From Clostridia bacterium (GTDB lineage Bacteria; Bacillota; Clostridia; Christensenellales; Borkfalkiaceae): DNA of 8,867 nt. How positions within the stretch are numbered: position 1 is the first letter of the stretch; the number at the start of each line of letters is the position of its first letter. The notes beneath the pieces were generated by a model, which saw only the letters and a list, made by a program, of their open reading frames with translations, did no database searches and was not told where the DNA came from. Shown piece by piece: positions 1 through 6,320 of this stretch. A program made the translations under genes and the position numbers. Location of the stretch: assembly GCA_900770685.1 (NCBI GenBank), contig CAAGLC010000119.1:1-8867 (forward strand), read 5' to 3'.

Positions 1-382
1 AAATTCTCGCTAAATATCCCGTTACTTTTATTTCGTGAAATTCTTTATTCCTATCGTAAAAACTTACCTTTATCTTGGTCGGTCTTTCTACAGGACCACT
101 AACTCCCTTAACCGAAAGACAGGCTTCTTGCTCGGTGCATCTTCCTTTCATTTCGCTTATCACGGGATTTATACACTCAAAATAATACCCCTCGTATTTA
201 ACGATAAATACTCGCCTTAATATTCCCACTTGGGGAGCAGCCAAACCCACTCCTTCAGTTGCGTTCAACGTGTCTTTCATATCGTCTAACAACTGGTTTA
301 ATTTTTCACCGAATTCGGTTACTTCAAAACATTTTTTTCTTAGCGTTTCGTCGCCCGTTTGCACTATATTTCTTACTGCCAT
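1..382 (-). CDS. def: Peptide deformylase, 3' end missing (contig edge)
   Basis: Peptide deformylase removes the N-formyl group from the initiator methionine of nascent proteins in the cytosol, using a metal held by one Cys and two His residues. Reading from ATG at 382 gives 127 residues starting MAVRNIVQTGDETLRKK. Motif I, GVGLAAPQVG, is at residues 44-53. Motif II is EACLSV at 86-91, where EGCLS is usual, with the metal-binding Cys at 88. The frame runs off the window after GYLARI, just where the HExxH motif III normally follows, so the active site is incomplete here only because of the edge. The start is supported by AAGGAG, which overlaps the priA stop codon, and a 5-nt spacer. It lies 9 nt downstream of priA, a neighbour it commonly has in Bacillota, where fmt usually comes next. 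The family assignment is very secure. Confidence 0.96.
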   Translation of the reverse strand, partial: MAVRNIVQTGDETLRKKCFEVTEFGEKLNQLLDDMKDTLNATEGVGLAAPQVGILRRVFIVKYEGYYFECINPVISEMKGRCTEQEACLSVKGVSGPVERPTKIKVSFYDRNKEFHEIKVTGYLARI

Positions 383-391
383 TTTTTCTCC

Positions 392-2593
392 TTACGAAAG
401 ATTGGTGGGATTAATTTCTAAATATATTAGCGTGTTCTTATCGCCCGTTTCCTTTACTACTTTATAGATTTTATCTACTAAACCTTTTTCATTAGGCCTT
501 ACTCTCATCAATATTTGATAACGGTATTTGCCTTGTAGCCGTTTTAACGGGGCTTTCATACAACCTAGAAAATAAAATTTATCTTTTTCTTCACCGTATA
601 TCGCCCGAATTTCTTCGTATGCTTTTTTGGTTTTTTCTAAGGTTTTCCCCTCGTCTTCACAACTGACTAGTACCCGTATCACGTCTGCAAAAGGTGGAAA
701 GGAGGTTGCTTTTCTAAGCGATATTTCGTGTTCATAAAGCCCTTTATAATCGTAATTTATGGCTTTATTTAACACGGGATGGTCGGGAGAGTAGGTTTGA
801 AGTATTACGCTTCCCGCTTCGCTCGCTCTTCCACTACGTCCGGAAACTTGCGTTATTAACTGAAAGGTACGCTCGGCGCTTCTATAATCGGAAAAATATA
901 GGCTCATATCGGCGTCTAATATTCCAACTAAGGTTACCGACGGAAAGTCGTGCCCTTTTGCGACCATTTGCGTTCCGACTAAAATATCCGCCTTTTTTTC
1001 GGAAAACTCGTTTAATATCTTAAAATGCCCTTCCTTTGTTTGCGTGGTATCCCTATCCATACGCAATACTTTCGCGCTTGGGAAAAGTTTATTTAGTTCT
1101 AATACTATTTTTTCCGTCCCCGTTCCACCGTACCTAAGTCTAGTACTTCCACACTCGGTACACGCTTCTATCATTTTATACTTTGCTCCGCAATAATGAC
1201 AAAGCAATGATTGGTCTTCTTTATGATAGGTTAGCGAAACGTCGCACGAAGAACATTTTTGTACGTGCCCACACTCCGTGCATATTACTGAACGCGAATA
1301 TCCCCTCTGGTTTAAAAACAGTATCGCTTGATTGCCTTTCTCTAGACATTTTTCTATTTCATACTTTAAGGCTCTTGAAAAAGGCGAAGAGTTCCCCGCT
1401 CTTATTTCCTTTCTCATATCAACCGTTTCAACTATAGGCAAGGGTTTTTTATTTATTCTTTCACCCATCTCCACTAGGTTATATACGCCCGTAGTTGCCC
1501 TTAAATAACTTTCGATTGCGGGGGTTGCGCTACCTAAAACCAGTTTAGCGCCGTTTATTTTTGCTCTATACGTTGCCACGTCTATCGTTTGATATCTAGG
1601 AGAAGATTCGCTCGTATAACTTCCGTCATGCTCTTCGTCGATAACGATTAGTCCTAAGTTCTCTACCGGCGCAAATATTGCGCTCCTTGCTCCGATTACT
1701 ATCTTTGCTTGACCGTTCCTAATTCTCCACCACTCGTCGAATCTTTCTCCTGCCGAAAGTCCACTATGTAATATTGCGGCGTTTTCCTTGAACCTGTTTT
1801 GAAGTTGCGATAACATTTGTGGCGTTAACGATATTTCCGGCACTAACATTATCGCAGACTTACCTTCCTTTATGACCTTATCGATCAATTCAAGGTAAAT
1901 CTCCGTTTTCCCAGACCCCGTCACTCCAAATATCAAGGTCGTGGTCTTATCGGTTGAGTTAATACTTTCTATCGCATTTCGTTGCGCTTCCGTTAAGTTT
2001 ATTTGCTTGTTTTCCCTTTTTAATTGCTTATACGGTCTTCTTTCAAATTTAACTTTTTGCGCTTCTATATATCCTTTCTCTACTAGCGTTTTAACTGCAG
2101 ACGCTCCAAAAACTTTAGAAGCGTTTGCGCTAGTTATACTTTGATTTGCTATTAAATATTCTAAAAGCGCTTTTTGTTTTTTTGCAGTTGTCTTTAGCGT
2201 TGATATTATTTCTCTCCCATTAACGCCTTCGTTAATTTTATACTCGGTTATAAACTGCTCTTTTACCTTGCCTTTTCTCATTTCCGAAGGCAAAAACAAC
2301 CTTAGAACCTGCGCTTTAGTGACGTAACAACTTTCGCTAACGTAATTTGCTAGCGACAACGTTTCTTCGGTTAAGGCGGGCGTATTTTCTAAAACCGATT
2401 GTATATCCTTGATTTTTTCTTCGCTAAATTCACTCGTTGGACTTTTCTCTATTACTATCCCTTCAATAGTTCTTCCGCCAAAAGGCACTATAACCCTACT
2501 CCCAAGTTCCACTTGGAAGTTTGACGGAATTCTATATTCGAACACTTTATCCACGTCCGAGTGAGATATGTCCACGATTACTTTAGCGTACAC
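392..2593 (-). CDS. priA: Primosomal protein N' (replication restart helicase PriA)
   Basis: PriA is a superfamily 2 3'-to-5' DNA helicase that recognises stalled or collapsed replication forks and starts reloading of the replicative helicase. The 733-residue product matches the family length. The N-terminal DNA-binding domain begins MYAKVIVDIS. Walker A, GVTGSGKT, is at 223-230, the DEEH box at 319-322 and GSATP at 354-358. Eight zinc-binding cysteines are at 438, 441, 447, 450, 465, 468, 478 and 481. GTQMVAKGHDF (540-550) and QVSGRSGR (582-589) are the late helicase motifs, and SFPPFADVIRV (631-641) opens the C-terminal domain. All key residues are present, so the enzyme should be active. 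The start codon is GTG, supported by GGAGG with a 7-nt spacer and by the family-typical N-terminus. A hairpin with a U-tract lies directly upstream, between rpoZ and this gene, and may reduce readthrough. def follows 9 nt downstream. Confidence 0.98.
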   Translation of the reverse strand: MYAKVIVDISHSDVDKVFEYRIPSNFQVELGSRVIVPFGGRTIEGIVIEKSPTSEFSEEKIKDIQSVLENTPALTEETLSLANYVSESCYVTKAQVLRLFLPSEMRKGKVKEQFITEYKINEGVNGREIISTLKTTAKKQKALLEYLIANQSITSANASKVFGASAVKTLVEKGYIEAQKVKFERRPYKQLKRENKQINLTEAQRNAIESINSTDKTTTLIFGVTGSGKTEIYLELIDKVIKEGKSAIMLVPEISLTPQMLSQLQNRFKENAAILHSGLSAGERFDEWWRIRNGQAKIVIGARSAIFAPVENLGLIVIDEEHDGSYTSESSPRYQTIDVATYRAKINGAKLVLGSATPAIESYLRATTGVYNLVEMGERINKKPLPIVETVDMRKEIRAGNSSPFSRALKYEIEKCLEKGNQAILFLNQRGYSRSVICTECGHVQKCSSCDVSLTYHKEDQSLLCHYCGAKYKMIEACTECGSTRLRYGGTGTEKIVLELNKLFPSAKVLRMDRDTTQTKEGHFKILNEFSEKKADILVGTQMVAKGHDFPSVTLVGILDADMSLYFSDYRSAERTFQLITQVSGRSGRASEAGSVILQTYSPDHPVLNKAINYDYKGLYEHEISLRKATSFPPFADVIRVLVSCEDEGKTLEKTKKAYEEIRAIYGEEKDKFYFLGCMKAPLKRLQGKYRYQILMRVRPNEKGLVDKIYKVVKETGDKNTLIYLEINPTNLS

Positions 2594-2600
2594 CCTTTAT

Positions 2601-2605
2601 CCTCC
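2601..2605 (-). promoter_or_regulatory. Ribosome binding site of priA (fixes the GTG start)
   Basis: GGAGG on the minus strand ends 7 nt before the GTG at 2593-2591. There is no in-frame ATG near the family-typical N-terminus, so this site decides the start. It lies immediately after the U-tract of the rpoZ-priA hairpin, so transcripts ending at that hairpin would lack it. Confidence 0.85.
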
Positions 2606-2610
2606 GAAAT

Positions 2611-2645
2611 AAAAACGCGTTAAAGCATATGCCCAACGCGTTTTT
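2611..2645 (-). terminator. Stem-loop with U-tract between rpoZ and priA (terminator or attenuator)
   Basis: The arms AAAAACGCGTT (2611-2621) and AACGCGTTTTT (2635-2645) are perfect inverted repeats, 11 bp, around a 13-nt loop. The loop can itself pair further on the minus-strand RNA (GGGC with GCUU around AUAU). On the minus strand the stem is followed by TTTTTATTT, as in an intrinsic terminator. It begins 2 nt after the rpoZ stop and ends just before the priA ribosome binding site. Because the flanks are A-rich on one side and T-rich on the other, it could also work in the plus direction. I see no convincing promoter between it and priA, so partial termination (attenuation) fits better than a full stop; that part is inference. 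Confidence 0.75.
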
Positions 2646-2647
2646 TA

Positions 2648-2851
2648 TTAGTCGTTTGTAGCAATAAGTTTACCGTCGTAAATTTCTTGCGCTGCCATTG
2701 AAAGCGGTTTTTCGTTGCCTGGGAGTTCGTTTAATCCTTGATTGCTTGCTTGTTCCATCAATTGTCTTGCGCGCTTACTCGTTACTACGCATAATGCGTA
2801 TTTCGAGCCTACTTTTTCCGTTAATTTATCAATAGGTGGTTTATGTATCAT
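2648..2851 (-). CDS. rpoZ: DNA-directed RNA polymerase omega subunit
   Basis: Omega is the small subunit that binds beta-prime and helps assemble and stabilise RNA polymerase. The 67-residue product is normal in length for Bacillota. It shows the family pattern: MIHKPPIDKLTEKVGSKYAL (1-20), the conserved SKRARQL (25-31) and PLSMAAQEIYDGKL (49-62). The start is supported by AAGGAG with a 9-nt spacer, one of the best ribosome binding sites in the window. It lies 24 nt after gmk, the usual partner, and ends 2 nt before a terminator-like hairpin. In many Bacillota coaBC lies between rpoZ and priA; here there is only the hairpin. I see no degeneration in the gene. Confidence 0.97.
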   Translation of the reverse strand: MIHKPPIDKLTEKVGSKYALCVVTSKRARQLMEQASNQGLNELPGNEKPLSMAAQEIYDGKLIATND

Positions 2852-2875
2852 TTTATATCTCTCCTTTTTTAAGGT

Positions 2876-3436
2876 TTATTCCCTGTTTTTTTCTTGGTTT
2901 ATTATTTCTAAAATATCTTGAACGGTTTTATCTAAATCGTCGTTTACTACCCGATAATCGTAACTGTCTTTTTTGCTCAGTTCAAATTCCATCCTTGACA
3001 TTCTTAAATCTATTTTTTCTTCGCTCTCGGTATTTCTTTTAATTAGTCTTTTCCTTATTTCTTCAGTTGACGGTGGCAAAAGCATTATGAGTAACGCGTC
3101 TTTATAATTCTCTTTTACCTTTAATCCCCCTACAACGTCGATTTCCAAAAGCACGTCGCTATTCTCTAGCGATTTCATTACGAAATCTTTAGGAGTGCCG
3201 TAATAGTTTTCAAAATGTTCTGAATATTCTAAAAACCCTTCTTCGTTTAACTTTTTTATAAACTCCGATTTGTCAATGAAAAAATATTCCCTGCCGTGTT
3301 CTTCGCCTATTCTCGGACTTCTCGTCGTACAAGAAATACTAAGTAACATATTCGAACTTTCTTCAATAAGTCTTTTTGCTACCGTCCCTTTGCCTACTCC
3401 GGACGGGCCCGATAAAACTACGAGTACATTTTTCAT
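2876..3436 (-). CDS. gmk: Guanylate kinase
   Basis: Guanylate kinase transfers phosphate from ATP to GMP or dGMP to give GDP or dGDP, an essential step in guanine nucleotide supply, and acts in the cytosol. The 186-residue product is slightly shorter than the common 200-210. The P-loop GPSGVGKGT is at 10-18. The GMP-binding signature SCTTRSPRIGEEHGREYFF lies at 35-53, with YGTP at 79-82. The usual DVQGA is DVVGG here (100-104). Lid arginines around 128-148 and VVNDD (163-167) are also present. The ATG is one base after the yicC stop (TAA T ATG) and has no good Shine-Dalgarno sequence; the nearest G-rich stretch, AGGTG, is about 16 nt upstream. Translation is therefore probably coupled to yicC (inference). 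rpoZ follows after 24 nt. Confidence 0.97.
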   Translation of the reverse strand: MKNVLVVLSGPSGVGKGTVAKRLIEESSNMLLSISCTTRSPRIGEEHGREYFFIDKSEFIKKLNEEGFLEYSEHFENYYGTPKDFVMKSLENSDVLLEIDVVGGLKVKENYKDALLIMLLPPSTEEIRKRLIKRNTESEEKIDLRMSRMEFELSKKDSYDYRVVNDDLDKTVQDILEIINQEKNRE

Positions 3437-3437
3437 A

Positions 3438-4307
3438 TTATTCTAAGTTTTGCACCTGTTCTCTTACTTTCTCAATTTCGTTTTTTAAACTTAACGCATA
3501 TTCGGTTACTTCCATATCGTTCGATTTTGAACAAATGGTGTTTGCTTCTCTATTAAACTCTTGCATTAAAAAGTCCAACTTCTTGCCTGCGCCTTCCGTT
3601 CTAATCGTCTTTCTAAATTGATTTACGTGCGAACCTAATCTCGTTAACTCTTCGTCGATATTTACCTTATCCGTGTAAAAGGCTACTTCGTTAAGCAATC
3701 TAGTTTCGTCAATCTTAACGTCTTCTAACGCTTCTATTATTCTAGCCTTTAGTTTTTCTTTATGTTCTTTTGCAACCAACGGCGCTCTTAGCGATATTTT
3801 CTCTTTCAAATCTTCTATCGTTTGCATCCTATTTAGCATATCTACGATTAGTTTTTCGCCCTCGACTTCTCGCATAGCATTGAGATTTTCACACGCGGAA
3901 CTTACGGTTTTTATTAAGACTTCTTCTAAATCGCTAGCGTCGCTTTTCATTTGATCAACCACAACGTCCGGCGATTTTAGTAAAAATGAAGCCGTACAGT
4001 CAAACGGAACGTTGAATTTTTCTGATAATTGTTTTATTGCTTGATAATATTCGTTCGCTTTATTAAAGTCGATTTCTATTGGGTTTTTATTCTCTCTTCT
4101 ATCGCTAAAGGTTATAAATAAATCTACTCTACCTCTTTTAACGAAATTTGAAATGCATTTTCTTATGCCGTCTTCAAGCGAGATAAACGCCCTAGGCATT
4201 TTTGCGTTGAAATCGAAATTTCTATTATTAACCGTTTTTATTTCTACGGTTAAATTAACGTTTTCGGCAGAATATTCCGCTCTGCCGTACCCTGTCATAC
4301 TCTTCAT
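3438..4307 (-). CDS. yicC: YicC family endoribonuclease (YloC-like)
   Basis: YicC proteins are conserved bacterial proteins that have been reported as endoribonucleases; E. coli YicC is linked to decay of small RNA RyhB. The substrate in this lineage is unknown. The 289-residue product has the hallmark start MKSMTGYGRAE (1-11), VNNRNFD (27-33, often VNHRYLD) and KRGRVDLF (57-64). MREVEGEKL (145-153) is in the middle. The C-terminal DUF1732 part carries DEELTRLGSHVNQF (218-231) and GKKLDFLMQEFNREANTICS (241-260). The length is normal for the family. The start is fixed by the hallmark sequence, although the ribosome binding site is weak (AAAGG about 13 nt upstream). A good promoter lies about 40 nt upstream in the gap after ligA, so this gene may lead a yicC-gmk-rpoZ unit. 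remA, which often separates yicC from gmk in Bacillota, is absent. Confidence 0.95.
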   Translation of the reverse strand: MKSMTGYGRAEYSAENVNLTVEIKTVNNRNFDFNAKMPRAFISLEDGIRKCISNFVKRGRVDLFITFSDRRENKNPIEIDFNKANEYYQAIKQLSEKFNVPFDCTASFLLKSPDVVVDQMKSDASDLEEVLIKTVSSACENLNAMREVEGEKLIVDMLNRMQTIEDLKEKISLRAPLVAKEHKEKLKARIIEALEDVKIDETRLLNEVAFYTDKVNIDEELTRLGSHVNQFRKTIRTEGAGKKLDFLMQEFNREANTICSKSNDMEVTEYALSLKNEIEKVREQVQNLE

Positions 4308-4345
4308 TTTTTGCTTTTGCCTTTATTATTTATTATATCTTATCT

Positions 4346-4374
4346 ATTTTATCATACATTTACGCTTTTATCAA
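4346..4374 (-). promoter_or_regulatory. Candidate promoter for yicC-gmk-rpoZ, overlapping the ligA stop
   Basis: On the minus strand TTGATA (4374-4369) is followed after 17 nt by TAAAAT (4351-4346). Each hexamer matches the sigma-A consensus at 5 of 6 positions, and the -10 is preceded by TGA, an extended -10. The -35 includes the ligA stop codon TGA. The predicted start near 4339 gives a leader of about 32 nt. No terminator is visible after ligA, so readthrough from pcrA-ligA may add to this promoter. Confidence 0.65.
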
Positions 4375-6317
4375 CTTTTTATTAAAAGTTTAAATGCTTC
4401 TTCATCTATAATTTTTACGTTTAATGCTTTTGCCTTTTCAAGTTTACTTCCCGCTTTATCGCCTGCAATCACCATATCCGTTTTCTTAGTTACCGAAGAC
4501 GCGACAGTACCTCCAAGGTCTTCTATTATTTTCGTGGCTTCTTCTCTAGTATAACTTTCTAGCGTGCCGGTTAAAACGATTTTTTTATTAGCGAAAATTC
4601 CGTTAGCATTTTGCTCTTTTGGATTTATAATCTCAAAACCTAAACTTAATAGTTTTTCTATCTCCAAACGATTTTCGCTTTCGCTAAAATAATTGAAAAT
4701 ATCCTTTGCTATAACCGAGCCGATTTCTTCTATGCTTAAAAGTTCTTCTTCGCTTGCGCTCATTAAATTTTCTAAACTCTTAAATCTATTCGCTAAGTCT
4801 TTTGCCGTTTTTCTTCCTACGTTCCCTATGCCTAAAGCGTAGATAAAATTGGAAAGTTCGGTCGTTTTCGAACGAGTTAACGACGTAAATAAATTTTCCG
4901 TTTTAAGTTCCTTAAATCCTTCTAGCGATAAAAAGTCTTGCTTGTTTAACTGGTACAAATCGGAAAAGTTTTTAACTGAAAATTTATCGAACAATAACGA
5001 CGCCGTCATTTCCGAAAAACCTTCTACGTTTACTCCGTCCTTACTTGCAAAATTAGTTAAACGAGCCACGATTCTAGGCTTACAATCTTTGTTAACGCAA
5101 AATAAATTTGCGCCTATTTCTTCTAACGGGTTTTTGCAATACGGACAATATTTCGGTTTTTCAACTTCCTTACTGTCTTGTAAAATTTCCGTCGTACCTA
5201 AAATTTCAGGTATTACTTCGTTGCTTCTTCTAATTAGCACTCTCGAATTGATTTTAACACCCTTTCTTACTATATCCGAATAGTTGTTTAAGGTGGCTTT
5301 TTTTACCGTAGCACCGGCAAGTTCTACGGGTTCTACTAAACCTAAGGGCGTTAACTTTCCCGTTCTGCCTACCTGCCATATTACGTTGGTTAAAAGTGTG
5401 GTTATTTCTTCGGCTTCAAACTTATACGCTATTGCCCATCTTGGAAATTTGTCGGTTGCGCCGAGTTGGTTTCTTAGCGAAAAATCGTTGATTTTTATTA
5501 CTGCACCATCAGTCAAAACGTCTAGGTTTTTCCTTTCTTTTTCAATCTCTTCAATAGCCTCGAATACTTGCTCTATACCCTTGCATTTTCTAAGATACGG
5601 AAACACCTTAAATCCATTCTTGGACAAAAACTCCACGCACTCGGATTGCGTTTTTATTTCCCCGTCGGAAAGGTAATTAACGTTATAAAAATATATTTCC
5701 ACGTTGCGTTTTTCGGTTACTTTCGGATCTAAGTTTCGTATTGCTCCGGCAACGGCGTTTCTTGCGTTCTTTAACGGCTCTAACGCCGTTTTATTATACG
5801 CTTCTAAGACCGATAATCTCATTATCGCTTCACCTTGTACTTCTATAACGCCTTTTTTTTCTATACTAAGCGGAAAACTTTTTATTGTTAATACCTGAGC
5901 GGTTACGTCTTCCCCTTCCGTTCCGTTACCACGAGTCGTTGCTCTAATAAACACACCGTCTTCGTACGTTAAGCACACGGTCAATCCGTCGAACTTATAT
6001 TCGACGGTGTACTCTAATTGCTCGCCGTTTTTACTTACCCTTTTGTCGAAAGCGTATAATTCTTCCTTCGTGGTTGCTTTATCTAAACTATATAGTCTTT
6101 TTACGTGCTTATGTTTCTTAAAAGCCTTTATCGGCTCTCCGCCTACTCTCTTAGTGGGAGAATCAAGTAAAACTACGCCCGTTTCCTTTTCCATCTTTAC
6201 GAGTTTATCGTATAAAACGTCGTATTCCTTATCGGAAACGGTTGGATTGTCAAGTACGTAATACTCGTATGCGTATTTATTAAGTTTTTTTACGAGTTCT
6301 TGCATGCTTTCCGTCAT
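4371..6317 (-). CDS. ligA: NAD-dependent DNA ligase LigA
   Basis: LigA seals nicks in duplex DNA using NAD+, joining Okazaki fragments and finishing repair. The 648-residue product is near the usual 660-670. An NAD-binding Ia region (1-70, with YEYYVLDNPTVSDKEYD) precedes the adenylation domain with the lysine nucleophile K108 in EYKFDG. By alignment with E. coli LigA the other active-site residues are also kept: E106, D110, R129, E163, R186, R194, R262, D270, K275 and K299. The OB fold has WQVGRTGKLTP (314-324). Zinc cysteines are C391, C394, C407 and C412. Helix-hairpin-helix repeats fill about 430-550, and a BRCT domain with GGT (602-604) ends the protein. Some flanking motifs differ from common LigA (LYSLDK for MLSLDN, VQGEA for VRGEV). 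It starts 3 nt after the pcrA stop, with GGAG inside the pcrA 3' end, so translation is likely coupled. Confidence 0.98.
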   Translation of the reverse strand: MTESMQELVKKLNKYAYEYYVLDNPTVSDKEYDVLYDKLVKMEKETGVVLLDSPTKRVGGEPIKAFKKHKHVKRLYSLDKATTKEELYAFDKRVSKNGEQLEYTVEYKFDGLTVCLTYEDGVFIRATTRGNGTEGEDVTAQVLTIKSFPLSIEKKGVIEVQGEAIMRLSVLEAYNKTALEPLKNARNAVAGAIRNLDPKVTEKRNVEIYFYNVNYLSDGEIKTQSECVEFLSKNGFKVFPYLRKCKGIEQVFEAIEEIEKERKNLDVLTDGAVIKINDFSLRNQLGATDKFPRWAIAYKFEAEEITTLLTNVIWQVGRTGKLTPLGLVEPVELAGATVKKATLNNYSDIVRKGVKINSRVLIRRSNEVIPEILGTTEILQDSKEVEKPKYCPYCKNPLEEIGANLFCVNKDCKPRIVARLTNFASKDGVNVEGFSEMTASLLFDKFSVKNFSDLYQLNKQDFLSLEGFKELKTENLFTSLTRSKTTELSNFIYALGIGNVGRKTAKDLANRFKSLENLMSASEEELLSIEEIGSVIAKDIFNYFSESENRLEIEKLLSLGFEIINPKEQNANGIFANKKIVLTGTLESYTREEATKIIEDLGGTVASSVTKKTDMVIAGDKAGSKLEKAKALNVKIIDEEAFKLLIKS

Positions 6318-6320
6318 TTT

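Noticed and set aside
2547..2555. DnaA-box-like TTATCCACG
   Set aside because: A single imperfect copy inside the priA coding sequence, with no cluster and no AT-rich unwinding region nearby; not an origin.
4308..4370. Terminator after ligA
   Set aside because: The gap is AT-rich, but I found no stable stem followed by a U-tract in the minus direction.
4153..4554. Open frame of 133 codons on the plus strand across the yicC start and ligA end
   Set aside because: It lies antisense to two clear genes, has no ribosome binding site, is low-complexity (Ser/Phe/Leu-rich) and matches no family I know; it is a shadow frame.
4849..5676. Two plus-strand open frames (144 and 130 codons) opposite ligA
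   Set aside because: Both are fully antisense to conserved LigA sequence. Their Ser/Phe/Leu-rich composition is what complementing this codon use produces.
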